DNA of 64,000 nt from Auricularia sp. M13 (GCA_037042915.1 CM073196.1:3534001-3598000), one strand, 5' to 3'; shown: positions 21,438 to 33,743, counted from the stretch's first letter. Numbers and translations are program-made. Notes: a model not told the origin generated them from the letters alone.

Positions 21438-23079
21438 ATGTCCGTTCCTGGACATGCGGATGCGATGCTCGCACTCCTAAAGATCGAGGTCGAAATTAGA
21501 CGTGACCATTGCGAGCAAGTCGATATACATATCGAATCACCCGGAAACTCCGTCTCGGAATGGGTCGTTATACACATAGACCACGATGGACGGATGGCCC
21601 GCAAACGTGCAAGCAACTGCAATGCAGGAGGAGATGTTAGCAGCGCGCCCTACAAAACTGACGCCCCCGAAAAACTGCACTCTCATCCCGCTTCAGTATC
21701 GACTTCACATCCTGGCGGCACTAGTACTGGGAGTAGCTCGGCATCGTACTTCACGGCGATATCCATGTTCGATTCCTTGACGCAGGTCCAGGAAGAGCTG
21801 CTGTATTGGCACTACGTCCGTCTCCATCCCAATCACATCGATCTCGACAATCCAAGGCAGAATGTCCACAACATTCTGCTATGGTGCCGAGACGAGCGCG
21901 CACTGTGTTCGGATGCGGACGTGCCGTTTTCACAGGATGAAAGCGAGACATTCCTGAAATACCTTGACGGATATGACGAGCGTCATGCCAGTGGGAAGAA
22001 CCTGGTCCGTCAAAACTGTCTCGTTGCAGCTTTGATGGAGCGTGTCGGTGAGTCTGCACTTCCGTTCAGACCGATGCAGATTTGTTGGAAATAGTACTGA
22101 CATGAGTAGTAAACTTTCGCCATCATCGCACTGCGACACCGTCGGTCAGCCCATTCCAGCTTGAAATTTTGCGAAGGGAAACTGTAGAGAAGCCGGACGA
22201 TAGCTGGCTCACCAGTCTACTCTACTTCTTCTTCGTCATGGTCCTATTTCTCGGGCAACCTCATACGTATCGGCGCCGCCTAGGCCGAATCGAACGCTTC
22301 GAGCCTTCCCACGCCATTGATACTCTGCATTGGCAAGCCTTCATTGGCGCTTTCGTGACAGAATGGGAGCATGCGAACATCTTAGTAGGTGCCGTCTAAA
22401 TGTTCCGACGGTATGACCGCTGACCTCGAGGCGATAGGCTACGGTAATGATATCGTAGGTTTCTAAACACTCCTTCGGCAGCCAGCTGATTGTGCCGTCT
22501 AGCGCAACCGTAGGTTTCCTCGCAGTCCCAGGCCTCGACGACATCTCTCGAATATTGGGCATCATCTCCGTCCTCGACGCTATCTGCAGCGGCCTCATAG
22601 GCATGGTCTACGTCTGGCACCATGGACCGCGCATAAAGACAACTGCTGCGCTGGGCGTAAGTCCACTTTCGTACCCTTCAATATCCAGGGCTAATGTACG
22701 TGTACTACAGCGACTGTACATCAAGCACGGCAGCCACTTCTTTGGCATGCACTCGCCAGTACTCTTCGCCTGCACTCTTGCCATCCCTGTCGTCCTACTC
22801 TGGTGGAGCTTCCTCAGCTTCGTCGGCGCCGTGCTGGTCTATGCGTTCCGCGGACAGCAGGTCGACGCGATGGGCCAGATGGTCAACTTTAGCATAACGA
22901 CGAAGTTTACGAGCCTCGTCGCCTTCATCTTTGGCGTAGGGAGCGGTGCTGCTGGGTATGTCGTGATGTGGCAAGTCTGGAAACCGATCAGCGAGCCTTG
23001 GGCTCGTCTGGGATCTGATCCTGAGGATCGTTCCGGGCGAGCAAAGAAGGGTCAGTCCTCTACTTCACAGTCTTCGTAA
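21438..23079 (+). CDS. Agaricomycete multi-pass membrane protein of unknown function
   Basis: Exons 21438-22047, 22110-22384, 22459-22656 and 22711-23079 total 484 codons. The conserved part begins around the internal Met at 21765 (MFDSLTQVQEELLYWHY), which would give 374 residues and may be the true start. About six hydrophobic segments follow, including LLYFFFVMVLFLG, GLIGMVYVW, VVLLWWSFLSFVGAVLVYAF and FTSLVAFIFGVGSGAAGYVV. Short cytosolic loops with RNVHNILLWCRDE precede them. This layout matches a common but uncharacterised agaricomycete family. No enzymatic motif was seen. Confidence 0.65.
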
Positions 23080-23457
23080 TATTATATCATTTTGTACTTG
23101 CTCGTTTATGCACAACAAATGGATCACGATGAACGCACCTGGCTCTCCTGTCCAAGATGAAGCTGATCATGACAGACAGGCTTCGTACAGTATTTCAGCT
23201 GAGGGGATCGTCTTCCGCGAATCTACACTCCGGGTAAAATCAAGAGGCATACCATTCCACCGAGAAGAAAATGAAAGGGCCATAGAGATACAGTACTTGG
23301 TGAGGTGCTGGTGGAATGCAAAGCAAAGCGTGCGATGCGCGGAGATCAAAGCTCAGTCATCCGCGCTTCCCGGCACGGGCACCTCAACTTCAATGACTTA
23401 GACAACGGGACTAGATTTGACCTCACACTGCTTAGCGCCAGCTTATGTCTTTTGACC

Positions 23458-24672
23458 ATGACTCACGCGCTGACCCAGGTGCTACCCGATATCCTTGCCC
23501 ACCTTCGACCGCGATTCCCGCATGCACATAGCATCTGCTACACGAATTATCACGTCAACTACAACGTCGACGACCTTGTCACGTGTACTCTAGTCTGCCG
23601 CGACTGGTCTTGGCTCGCGCAGGTCGCGCTTTTCCGCGAGATTATGCTCATGCGGCCTCCACCAGGGCACGCCGGGTCTCCTGGCGCCACAGGCGAATTC
23701 AGCCCTGAAGTCTTGGCCGCGGGCTCCAGGATACGCGCGGAACGTCTGGTTTCTGCTCTAAATGTGCAGCCTGCTCTGGGCCGCGCGACGCGTGCGCTCT
23801 GCCTGACATGCAACGACGCCGCGTTACCGTATCTGCAGGTCATCCTCGAGGCATGTCGGAATATACATTCACTCTTGCTTTCCTTTGACGCCGAGGAACG
23901 ACATGTCGCCGTCGCACCGTCCACCCTGCTCTCGCTGCTCGCGCCTGCACCGTCGGTGCGCTTGCTTGGTGCAGTGTGGGAGTGTGGTTGGCAGGATGGC
24001 TACGCCGCCGCGCACCAGGCGTTCCCTGAACTCCGCATCTTACACGTCCGCGGCAAGTCTTTCGTCCGCGGCGGGGTGCCTATATTATCCACGGTCTCCT
24101 CGCACGGCATACACCTCAGCGAGCTAAGGCTCGGCGCATGCATCGCAGCGGAGGACCGGCAGTTCTGCGAGCGGCTGGCTGAATTATGCACGATTCGCGT
24201 GCTCCGTGTGGGCTACCTGCAGAATGTCGAGGACTGTATCCTGCCTTTCGCAGGTACGCTTCATGAGCTGGACATCATGGAGCTGCGGGGACTGTACATC
24301 GACCAGCTCGCGATCATCGCGCGCGAATGCACACAGTTGCGCCGATTCAACACGAGGAACTACGTCTACATGCCCACGGCGCTGCCGCTGAACTTGGAGC
24401 ACTTCGAGTGCGAGCCGCGCCTGTTGCTTCTCTACCATGACGCCGCAAACATGTTCAAGCTCCTGCGCTCGCTAGCACGGCTGCGCAGGATTACATTATA
24501 CAAGAACCACGACATTCATGCTGGGATAACTCCCGAGGGCGAGCGGATTCTTCAGGATATGGCACCTCTGCTAGGGGTGGAAATTGAGCTGCTGAGCTTG
24601 GTAACTCGTAATTGGCCAAGGTGGACGACGCAATGCTTACCACTGTCTTCCAGAGCAAGCACGCCTGCTTGA
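23458..24672 (+). CDS. F-box-type protein with leucine-rich repeat-like body
   Basis: Single exon, 404 residues from the ATG at 23458; the frame is open upstream but lacks supporting features. LTQVLPDILAHLRPRF...DLVTCTLVCRDWSWLAQVALFREI is a fungal F-box (LPxE-like start, CxLVCRxW core). The rest is Leu-rich with repeated beta/alpha-like units (RTRALCLTCND, LRILHVRG, LSELRLGA, IRVLRVGYL, LHELDIMEL), as in F-box/LRR proteins. The expected role is as an SCF ubiquitin-ligase substrate adaptor. This gene is not closely related to the F-box paralogue pair at 26.1 and 44.4 kb. Confidence 0.7.
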   Translation: MTHALTQVLPDILAHLRPRFPHAHSICYTNYHVNYNVDDLVTCTLVCRDWSWLAQVALFREIMLMRPPPGHAGSPGATGEFSPEVLAAGSRIRAERLVSALNVQPALGRATRALCLTCNDAALPYLQVILEACRNIHSLLLSFDAEERHVAVAPSTLLSLLAPAPSVRLLGAVWECGWQDGYAAAHQAFPELRILHVRGKSFVRGGVPILSTVSSHGIHLSELRLGACIAAEDRQFCERLAELCTIRVLRVGYLQNVEDCILPFAGTLHELDIMELRGLYIDQLAIIARECTQLRRFNTRNYVYMPTALPLNLEHFECEPRLLLLYHDAANMFKLLRSLARLRRITLYKNHDIHAGITPEGERILQDMAPLLGVEIELLSLVTRNWPRWTTQCLPLSSRASTPA

Positions 24673-24972
24673 ATCGCTTCTGGGGATACCACTGACATAC
24701 ATGTTGTTCATTCGACCCTGACTGTGTCTCGACCGTCCTTGCGCCGGTGTCGCGCCAGCAAACTGAGGTCGGTGTTGGCCCTTGGGTCGGTGCGATACCC
24801 AAGTATATAGACTAATCTAAAGGACTATCCAGAGGCCTAATTAACGTCCGTATGTACTATATGTATCTCCATTCCATGATTCTATTTCCCGTGGTGAAAT
24901 GCCCATTAATTGTGAAGAAAATGGGTGATAAAGGCAAGGCGTCCTCGGCAATAAGCGCCCGGATCCGGAAGC

Positions 24973-25583
24973 ATGTCCTTGCTCCGCAACGCTCTCCGTC
25001 TGCACGCAGTGCACGCACCACGGCGCTGTTATGCGTCCACATCTGCTCTTTTCGCGCAAGCCTTACTAGTACGGGCACCGTCACCTCAAGCACTTGGAGA
25101 GGATGCGCCTGAGCTCGTAGATCCCTCTGAAGCTCATCTGTCGATTACTGAGCGCGCCGCAGAGGTGCGCCAGACATATAAACCAGCCATTTCATACCCT
25201 CTGACGCGTCGGGTCATTAGCATCTGAGAAACATCTCAAAAACAAAGAACGATGCTGCGCTGCGAATAGCGGTCGAGTCTGGAGGGTGCCACGGATATCA
25301 GTACAAGATGGAACTTGCCAAGTCGCAAGAGCCGGATGACTAGTGCGTGTTGGGTGTATTGCGCGCTTTTCAGACCATAAAACTGATAATAGGCAGTCAT
25401 TTTGTTCATCCGTCCATCCAGCCGGCGAACGTCTATGTGGACGCGGTCTCGCTGGGCCTTGTCAAGGGCTCGACTCTGGACTACGTCACAGAACTCATCG
25501 GCAGCAGCTTCCGTATAACGGAGAACCCGCAGGCCAAGGGCAATGGTTGTGGCTGCGGCGTCAGCTGGGAGGCCAAATTCTGA
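24973..25583 (+). CDS. ISA2: Mitochondrial iron-sulfur cluster assembly protein ISA2 (A-type)
   Basis: Three exons (24973-25164, 25221-25342, 25397-25583) give 166 residues in frame. The start MSLLRNALRLHAVHAPRRCY is an Arg-rich mitochondrial presequence. The A-type domain follows: ITERAAEHL, RIAVESGGCHGYQY, VYVDAVSLGLVKGSTLDYV and the C-terminal NGCGCGVSWEAKF. The three conserved cluster-binding cysteines (SGGC and GCGCG) are present. ISA2 works with ISA1 and IBA57 to make [4Fe-4S] clusters for aconitase, lipoate synthase and related enzymes. A decayed partial copy lies at 51073-51235. Confidence 0.92.
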
Positions 25584-26102
25584 AACGACGACGGTCCGGC
25601 TCAGTCAGCAGAACCTTCCACGACTCTTACGCATTCCACATCATCCTTGTACAGACTACCAATAACTCACCACTTGCATTGCACGGCTCTCTACAGAAAA
25701 TAGAGCGCGATGACTCCCGACCGACCCTCCTTCCGCTTTTGGACGGTGGAAAAGCTGGATGCGTCACAAGGCGGTCTATCGTCTTATACGGCGGTCCTCG
25801 GCGGCCGGCGTCTCTAGACCTGCTGTCAAGCGATTCAGATGCGTTCCGGTCATGGTTACACTTCGTCTGACATTTTTGGGAGTTAGGATTTGGTCGGGAC
25901 AGGTCCGAGCCGGGATGTGGTCGGGACACTCTGTTTGCCCTGACTCTGAATGTTCCAAAGTTCTTCTGAAAGCGCTCATTTCATCGTTCTACATGATTTG
26001 AGTATTGCGCGCCCGCAGAATCAGTCTTGAACGGTTAAGAAAACAGAGGCCTTCGTGTGTCGGACTTGAAGTCGGCGTCACGGCTTCGGCTTTGCTTTCG
26101 TC
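25584..26102. other. Intergenic, no gene seen
   Basis: 3' flank of ISA2 and promoter of the first F-box paralogue. A GGTCGGGACA-type motif is repeated near 25892 and 25919. The last 60 bases before 26103 resemble those before the paralogue at 44380 (shared GTCGGACTT and TTTGCTT segments). Confidence 0.45.
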
Positions 26103-28470
26103 ATGTCGTCCGGTGACAAGTCCGACCACGACGACGCTACACGCTGCCATGTAGATCAGCGTGCCCATATGCGTGCTTTTGAGCTTCAGCTAGCTGAAGA
26201 GCCCGACGAGCGACCGGCAGCGGTTCGCCAACAATCGAGTCGCAACGACGCAGACCCGCTTTCACATGCCAACGCGTCTGAAATTTCCCCTTCTCAAGAC
26301 GTGAACTGGATGAAGGATCGGATTGCGGCTCAAGTGTGGCAATTCTTTAGTGACATCGAAGGCTTTCACTTGGTGCGCTTGTTGCATGCAATAAGTACTG
26401 CAGAGTCGGGTACTCATGAATAGCTAGGGTGACCTTGATTTGGCGGGCCGCAGTCCAAGTGTGAGCACGCATGAGCTCTCGACTGCAACATGCGTAACCA
26501 ACGCTGTATTGGTATATCCAGCGGTACGAGAAGCTGAAGCGTAAATGGGACGCTTTCCTGGACGACTTCGACCTTCTTGCTCCTTACCTTTCCGAAGCCG
26601 AAGTATATGGCCCACACTATGATACGACCATGCAAGAATGGGTCGAAGAAGTCTACAAGGCAAAGGTCTTGACGAACGAAGAAGTGTGGGCCGCGTTTTG
26701 CGCCAAATGGAAGCTCTCGCCGCCTATCCCATATGAAGACCTTGCAGCTCTAACAGGTGTGTAGAATCTCCGTTTCTTCGACATTTGGAGATGACCATTC
26801 TCCAGAGCATACGCGAAAGATCGTTGCCGATAATCCACAGCCCAAATTTCAGAACGCATCTTTGGAAGACATGCCGCCCGAAATCATCCACGCTGTCTTT
26901 TCCCACCTTGCAGGGCATTTCAAAGACGGTCACAATTTGGCTGCTACCTCAAAGTTTTTCCACGAAATAGGCTTCAACTATGTCTTCGAGGTATGTGCCA
27001 TCTGAATGTTCGCAGAGGAATTCTCTGCTCAAAGTGACAACCAAGTACCGAAACATTGTCCTAGGCGCAGACCGCAATTCCCATCCCATCAAGGCGCGCG
27101 CTATAGCAGACATCAATGCTGAGGTCCGCGCCAAAATGACCTGGGATCGTGGCACACTCCTAAAACACATCAAGTTCTTGGTCTCCCGTCCTGATATTTG
27201 CCGGAGAATTCGCAGAGTGCGTGTCGCCAATAATTGGGGCAATGCCTCATGGGTCCGGACTGCCTACGCGGGATCTGCCTACATACACCTTGTGCGGCTC
27301 GACGATCGCGCCATGTTCGGCCCCGTCCTTCGTGCGCTTGGCAACCTCCTTCGTCGTGTTTCCCTCACGAGGCTCGAATTGGAGTTTTTACCATTTGACA
27401 AGAAGTTGGTTCTCGCTATCTGCGCACAAGACCATCTCGTGGAGCTGAGGCTCAAAGACTGTTCTGTACCACGGAGTGTCCAACTATTCTACGGCGGTAT
27501 ACAACCAGATTCCAGGCCGGCTCCTCCGCAATCGAATGTGCGATATCTCTGTCTTAAGGACCTTCCTTATCTCAGCTCTTCTCTGTGGAACTCGCTGGAA
27601 CTCTATCCAAATCTTCGCTCCTTGCAGGCCATTGCCAGCGCTTCGGGCCACGGCTTTATGTTGCCTGATGATCAGGTGGACTGGCATCCCTCCGTGATGT
27701 GTTCTCTCGAACGGCTGGAATTGTACAGTCTTGAACCAGTCTGTGTCCCAACATTAGCGACCTGGTTCACGGAGCACGACCAGGCTTTTAGGCTTCATCA
27801 CGTCAAACTCATCTCTACCTCCTGCATTGCTGTCGAGTGGATAAACTTGCTCCTCCGCGCCTTGCATGGCGCCGGTGCCCCGCTGCGGACATTGATGCTG
27901 GACGGCGTAGACTATCGAAACGAGCCGTCAGTTTTACTGGACCTCATCGCGCAGTTGTTTTCGGACCTTGAAGGCCTGGCAGTGGCCTGCCGGCCGCCCG
28001 GTCATCGCGGGAGTCGGCCGTGCGTCTGGCCGCGCCCCACGCACGAATATGCCGCGCCGTTGCGCGCATTCACTAGGCTGCGCTGCTTCGGCGCGAATTT
28101 CGACATCGCGGGTGTGGGCGCTGCACCCAATCTGCGTGGAGCCTTTGGCTCGGTCGTGGATCATGCCTTCACCGAGAAATCGAGGATAGGAGAAAGCCCC
28201 GAGGTGGGCGGCAGCTCATCGTCTTCGGAGGGTTCTAAAGACCACCCGCAGCTGCTCACTCAGGCGCTGGTGGGACCGTTCGCCGCTGCTTGCCCATCGC
28301 TCAGATATTTCGTCACGTCCGGCGCGCAGTCTCTACCGGAGTATTGCTGTCAGATTGCCCGTGCAGAGACTGGCATGATGAGCATAAAAGACACAATTCC
28401 CTGCGCGCCCGAGGCTACGCCCGAAGTAATTCAGCTCTACAATCCCTTGGCTCTCCTGAGATTTGACTAG
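26103..28470 (+). CDS. F-box-like protein, paralogue 1
   Basis: Five exons: 26103-26372, a 33-nt microexon 26428-26460, 26522-26756, 26806-26990 and 27046-28470, totalling 715 residues in frame. A Ser/Asp-rich start is followed by WMKDRIAAQVWQFFSDIEGFHL, the microexon peptide GDLDLAGRSPS, then RYEKLKRKWDAFLDDFDLLAP. The F-box-like core is LEDMPPEIIHAVFSHLAG...HNLAATSKFFHEIG. The long last exon is Leu-rich (PDICRRIRRVRVANNWG, LVELRLKDC, LERLELYSL) and ends TPEVIQLYNPLALLRFD. The likely role is a ubiquitin-ligase adaptor; the target is unknown. Its paralogue at 44380 shares intron positions, the lengths of exons 2-4 and much of the sequence. Confidence 0.75.
26428..26460 (+). other. 33-nt microexon of F-box paralogue 1
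   Basis: It codes GDLDLAGRSPS between a TAG acceptor and a GTGAGC donor. The paralogue has GDLDLAGRSSS at the equivalent place. Conservation at the amino-acid level, and in-frame length, show it is coding rather than intronic. Confidence 0.7.
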
Positions 28471-28579
28471 TACGTCCTGTATTCTGCCCGACGTTTACCC
28501 TCTCAAGCGATGTATAAAAAATAATACGTTCGCTTTGATCGCACTTCGCCCAGACGAGTCCCTGCTGAGTGGATTACGT

Positions 28580-29325
28580 TCAAGCAGGCGTTACACTAGA
28601 AGAGTAAGGCGGCGGCTCAGCGACCCGTCTGAGCAGCTCGTTCTCCAGAAGCACCCTCTCGTTCTCCGCGCGCACTCTCTCCAGCTCGGCTCTGATGTAG
28701 GCAGTGTCATGAGCATCGGGATCCGTTGCTGACCGCAGACCCGGCACTGTAGGCGACGGCTCCGTCGCAAACGCGGGCGGCTCAAATGATGCAGCGGCTT
28801 CTCCTGAGACCCCTTCAGGTTCTGATGCCTTGCCATCCTTCGGCGGAGCCGGTGTGCTTGCAGAGGGCTCGGGCTGTGCGAGGAAGGGCGTGATCCCGCC
28901 GCCAGTGGCATCGGACGCCTTCGCGTCCAGGAAGTGGGCATTCTTGGGCTCGCGTGGAGTAAGTGCAGGATCTGGTTGGTCGTGGAAAGGCGTCACGGCA
29001 GGGGAACCATCAGGGTCGTCAGGTTCCTGGGACAGGGTAGCAAGCGAACGACGACGTCGCCAACGAAGGAACCACGATGCGAGTGCTATCACAGCGGTCC
29101 CGCCAATGAGCGACACTCCGACTGCGACAGGGACTCGGATGCTTGACGACGAGCGTTGGCTACTTGAACTTGGATGCGAAGTCACGCCAGGAGTACCGTC
29201 GACCGTGATGGTGGTTGAATAGCCGCTTTTCTTCGTAGTACTGGTCGGATGGCTGCTTTCCGAAGTAGTACCTGTATGGTGCGAAGGAGTGGAGATTTCT
29301 TCTTCCTCTGTTCTGTATACATCGG
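28580..29325 (-). pseudogene. 5'-truncated single-pass membrane protein (Ser/Thr-rich ectodomain type)
   Basis: The open frame runs from about 29325 to the stop at 28580. It reads a Ser/Thr-rich segment (TTITVDGTPG then SSSSQRSSSSIR), one transmembrane helix (VPVAVGVSLIGGTAVIALASWFL), a basic stop-transfer RWRRRR, an acidic/proline-rich tail, a short coiled coil (ELERVRAENERVLLENELL) and the ending EPPPYSSSVTPA. Agaricomycetes have many such proteins, normally with a signal peptide and a longer ectodomain. No start or upstream exon was found. A GC-rich MITE-like repeat (29335-29488) sits exactly where the upstream part should be. It may be a remnant, or the first exon may be unrecognised. Confidence 0.5.
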
Positions 29326-29334
29326 TAAAAATTC

Positions 29335-29488
29335 GCTGCTCGGGAGCGGCGGTTCACCGCTCTGGAGCGTCCGAACGCTCCCAACCGCTCCGGAGCTGGC
29401 CAAGCTGCAAAGCGTTGGGAGCGGTTTCAGCCAACAGCACTGCTGCTCTTCGGTGCTCCCGGGCACTCCGAACGCTTCAGGCCGCAGC
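29335..29488. repeat. GC-rich MITE-like repeat, copy 1
   Basis: Ends GCTGCTCGGGAGCG and, reversed, GCTGCGGCCTGAAGCG; the inside is full of GGAGCG and CGCTCC. In reverse complement it resembles 37583-37791 at both ends. Divergence is high and no clear target duplication was found. Confidence 0.4.
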
Positions 29489-30062
29489 GTAAGATAGCAT
29501 GCAATAATAGTGTTAATAAATTGTACGGTATGCTGGTGGATTATTCTATTCAGCAACCCATTTTGGCCGCAAGAACCCGGGGTCCGGAGAGGTTCCTTGG
29601 CACCCCTCGAGCAACCCAAATTAGTACTTTGTGGTGGGTTCTTATGAATTCCAACTTGACATGCTGCCGACAGGCGCCACTGCGCCACCGCGCGATCAAG
29701 CTCCGATGCAATCTTGCCGTTCGCTCACGCCGGTAGCTGTGACTGCCTGGCTCTGTGTGCACACCCAGAGCACAGCGCCTTGGGTAGGCAATTCTGTACT
29801 GCCATTCAGCTATCCTGAGTGCTATAGAGCATCATGGTCATATCCTGGCCCGAATGCTGTTGAGGGCTAGCGTCTTGTGCTTCGTACCAGATGTGCATTT
29901 CGACCTGCCCGCTTTCGTCCAGGTGCAATCCAACTCTATTCGCTCTTTGCTGCCAGTCCACGGCCTATTTACAGGCAACTGAGTCCTCCCAGGCGTTTTG
30001 AGCTAGTGTCTGCACTCGTTCACCCCCCGAGTTTCCCTGCTGCATTGCCCGTGCTCGTTACC

Positions 30063-30443
30063 ATGGCCTCCCCCGAGTTCCTTGCATACTCCACCCCTCC
30101 AAACGATGCCGCCTTCTCAAATGCGTTCATTGGCGCCCTCCGTTTCGAAGATCTACCCTCTCTGCGACTTCCCTCCCCGCTTCCTCCTGGAGCAGTTGTC
30201 CGCTTTGACTTCTACCCGACGGTGCCGGACAGTGTGCGCTCGACCACGCTTTCGGAAGCCGATTGGGTTCCTGCACCCGAGGACCTCAAACCCATTCTGG
30301 AACGGCTCCCTGGCGCATTTGCAGATGGGTCACGGTCCGTCATCCTCAAAATCAAACGATCGTCTTCCGGCCGGCCGGAAATCTTGACGTGCCACTTCAA
30401 CCACAAGTGCCCAAGCTGGGTGAGGAAGAGAACAAGCATATAG
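30063..30443 (+). CDS. Unrecognised protein or gene fragment next to the Plavaka element
   Basis: A 126-codon frame starts MASPEFLAYSTPP and runs FIGALRFEDLPSLRLPSPLP, RFDFYPTVPDSV and SVILKIKRSSSGRPEILTCHFNH. It looks like real protein but I do not recognise a family. It ends just after a possible GTGAGG donor, and no following exon could be placed before the Plavaka gene on the opposite strand. It may be a host gene cut by the transposon, or the first exon of a split gene. Confidence 0.35.
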   Translation: MASPEFLAYSTPPNDAAFSNAFIGALRFEDLPSLRLPSPLPPGAVVRFDFYPTVPDSVRSTTLSEADWVPAPEDLKPILERLPGAFADGSRSVILKIKRSSSGRPEILTCHFNHKCPSWVRKRTSI

Positions 30444-30639
30444 AGCAGTGTTCTATGTGGGTTTTACGAGTCAGCAAAGCCACGGCGCTGTACAACAGTG
30501 ATATTCATCCGGGCGATCGAATTTCGATCACCCGGCCGATTGGCATATGTCATGCAGACACAGCACTCGGGTTTCTTGATAACTATTACTTTGGGATCCC
30601 ACAACCTGTGAGGAGTCGGGGTTCTTGAATAGACTCATC

Positions 30640-33600
30640 CTATGCTGGTTTGTCTACAAAGTTATTAAGCCAGAAATCGGTCCATCTTTCAAAAAGGTTG
30701 TGAACAGTCAAATGCAAGGGGATACTGGGCCGGTAACCGTGAAGCTTTGCCATAAGATGGCAGCTTCTGCGAAGGTCGACGGCTTCGACGATGCCGGCCT
30801 GCCGAACTCGATTTTGAGTCCCGCTCTTGAAGCTACGCCGGACGCTGTACATGCCCGTAACGTCGTCAATCCGCCCAGGCTTCGTGAACCATTCGACGTA
30901 GGCTAGGTGGCCCGGGCGCGCAATTTTGAGTCGGTCGAATACGCAAACCTGGAGATATTCTGGGAGCTCGAAGAGCACGCGCAATTGCGCGACCCGGATG
31001 CCTACACGCGGGTCAGCAGCGCGTCTAGGTCAGAATATACGGTGCGCACCTTCCATTCCACCATTGCCGGCGACACCATCCTTCTTCGTCTCGACCATCA
31101 CAGGGTCGAAGCGTGCAGGTAGCTTCTTGACGCGTTTGCCGTGTCGAGATCGCGCAGGTGCCGCATGTGCAATATCGACTGTCGCAGGTGCGTCCACGGT
31201 CTGCACATCTGGTGTATTGAACTTGACACGGTGCCAGACGTCGAAGGATAGGCTAGCGATGGCCGGAATGTCGTAATCGGGCGGCGCGGACTTGTGTACG
31301 CTACGGTACTCATCGCGCACGTATGTCTTGATGAACGTGACGAGTTGGTCTGCAAACTGGTCGGCTCCGTTTTCCTTTGCGATACCATCGGCGGTGCAAT
31401 GACGTTGGTTCGGTGCGTCCGCAAAGTGGACGGCGGCGTGCTCAGTTTCCTTCGGGGACCGTTTGAGCGAAGTGTAAGTCTTGCCTTCAAGATGCGCGAG
31501 GTGTGACGCAAAACGGAACATCTTCTCCCGCCGCTCAAGCCATGTGCACATGAAGGGCAGCATGTCTTCCTCACGATGGCTCGAGGCGTCGTATGCCTGC
31601 TTGGCGTAGTCGATGTGGAGCCGCTCAGTGTGCTCGGTGTTGTACCCAGCTGTCGCCCCAAACAAGCGGATGGACGGTGTATAATGCACGAGGCTATGGA
31701 GCTTTGGAAGATCTAGAGCTGTGAGCAGGAGTCAGCATATGGGACAATGGACAGCAGACGACGCACATTCTGAAGCTCCACATGTTAAAAACACGTCCTT
31801 GTGCTCATGGAACTCGGCCAGAACTTGCTCCATCATAGCCAGTGTGTCGGTCGAGTGGCATGAGTACTGCGCCATGTAGGTGAAGTCGAGCAGCGCGCGA
31901 GCGGCGCGCACAGCATCCTTTTCGGGAATCCCAGCCAAACAGCCAATGAGCTGCTTGGCGATGGCTTTGTGCTCCTTGCCCGAGACTCGCGTGAGGTCGC
32001 TGATGCCGTTGTTGAAGTGCCGAAGACCGTGCGCAAGTGAAGCGCGTTTGAACCGTGCATCGAGCTCCGCCTCGCCGACGACATGCTGCGCCCAGAGCGT
32101 AAGATGCTTCACCATGCCCTGGTAGAGCTGGTGCAGTACATCCGGAGCAATGGCCTGGTGGATGTTGGCATGGGGCCAGTCTGCCCAAAATGGCTCGGGG
32201 ATGACATTGAGGCCGTCGGGACGGAGCGCGTCGTTGGCGGAAGACAGGCTGCGACCGGGAGTGTCTACAGCTCGAATCTTTTCCAGCGTCTCCTCGGGTG
32301 TACGCTCCGGACACGCACTGCCAGAGCTGAAGTCGGACTTTTCGGCCTTGCATTTTGGGCAGCGTGAGCCGTACCGAGTGCAAGCAACCAGCGACTGCTC
32401 GGGGTAATCGGCCGCATAGACCGCAAGGAGCGGATAGCAGTCGCGGACTGCACCGTCACTGCTCTTGAGGTGGATGCCCGTAGATGCTGCCTCTCGGAGT
32501 GGCTCCAGAATTGTACGCACAGCAGCGTGAAAGATACGGGCGCGGGCGTTCCGGAGACCAAGCTCGGTGAGGTTCCCCTTCTCAATGACTGTCGTGGGGA
32601 GGTATCCGATAAGGATCTGTGCATGCCGCGAAGGCTGCCCGCGGATGTGCGAGTCTATATTGCCGATAGTCATGTAGATCGGGTAAGCCGTTGCGTCGCC
32701 AGTGAAGAGACTGAGCTCTGTCTTGTCCGAGCTGATGATGATAGGGATAACGGTTGCTCCGATGCAGAGCTTTCCCTGGTACAAATTAGATTACGGAGAC
32801 ACGGCGTCGAGGCACGAGTGTTCGTACCTGCATCTCCCACCAGAAGTCACCGGTTTTCATCTCAGTGTACAGACGCTGCTTCTTGGTCGAGTCCTCGTAG
32901 CGCTTCTCTGGAGCAAAAGACATATGGCCCTTGAATGCTGGGTCCGCCCAAAGTGCACGTAGACAATCGATGGGGTTACGAAAGAAGAGTTCATGCGTTT
33001 GCTCCGAACCATCCACCGAGACCAGCGTGTACTTCCAGCCACCATAGCCGGGAAGCTGGTCAATTGTCTGGTTCAAGTCCCGGGAGTTCTTGATCTTCGA
33101 GCCGTCGTTCTTTCGCTATAGGACATTAGTTGTCAAAACTACAGAATCAAACTTTTGGGCGTACTGCTGGCATCTTGCAGTAGCGGTCAAAGGCAGCATC
33201 AGAGATATTCTCGCCTTTAATCCACTGCGCGAGTTCCCATTCGGCCTGGTTTGCGAAGGGATGAAACTTGTTGTTGTCCTCGCTCTGCAAGTGGCCAAAA
33301 TCCTCCTTCCCAGGCGGCGTGCCCTTACGGAGTACCTTGCCCGCCTTTCTGTCGGATGGGTAGAGCTCAATATAGGTCGTATTACTGTCACCCTGATCGA
33401 CCACCTCCTCAACTCTAGCGCGGCGATCGGTTGGACCCTCCTGAGCAGAATTCGTGGCTGGCGCTGGTTCGTCAACAATGCGGGAGTCATCATCTGACAC
33501 TGGCATTTCCGGCGGGTCTGCAGTTACTGCGCCTGGCGTAAATGACAGCTTGACATGACCCTTCTGCGGCGACGTGGCGAATGGACGGCGGCCCTTCGTG

Positions 33601-33743
33601 CTCTTGCCAGAATGCTTTGCGTTCTTGCATTTTGTTGTCTGCCGGCGGTGGTTCTTGAAATCTTGTAGGCGTTGGAAAAATTTCTTGCACTCCGAGCAGA
33701 CATAGGCTGCGGTGCCAGGAGCTGGTGCAGGTCGTCGACCCAT
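30640..33743 (-). CDS. Plavaka transposase
   Basis: Five exons (33743-33165, 33115-32828, 32775-31767, 31718-31050, 31001-30640) total 968 residues in frame, with no stop. The N-terminus has a C2H2-type zinc finger (YVCSECKKFFQRLQDFKNHRR) and the usual NQAEWELAQWIKGENISDAAFDRY segment. The catalytic region includes IPIIISSDKTELS, YPIYMTIGNID, HAQILIGYLPTT, a CxxC knuckle (CPKCKAE) and FWADWPHANIHQAIAPDVLHQLYQGM. The C-terminal part has GYNTEHTERLHIDYAKQAY, WLERREKMFRFASHL and HLAYVEWFTKP. All are diagnostic of the Plavaka family, a CACTA/EnSpm-like group of basidiomycete cut-and-paste transposons. The preserved frame suggests recent activity. Confidence 0.9.
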
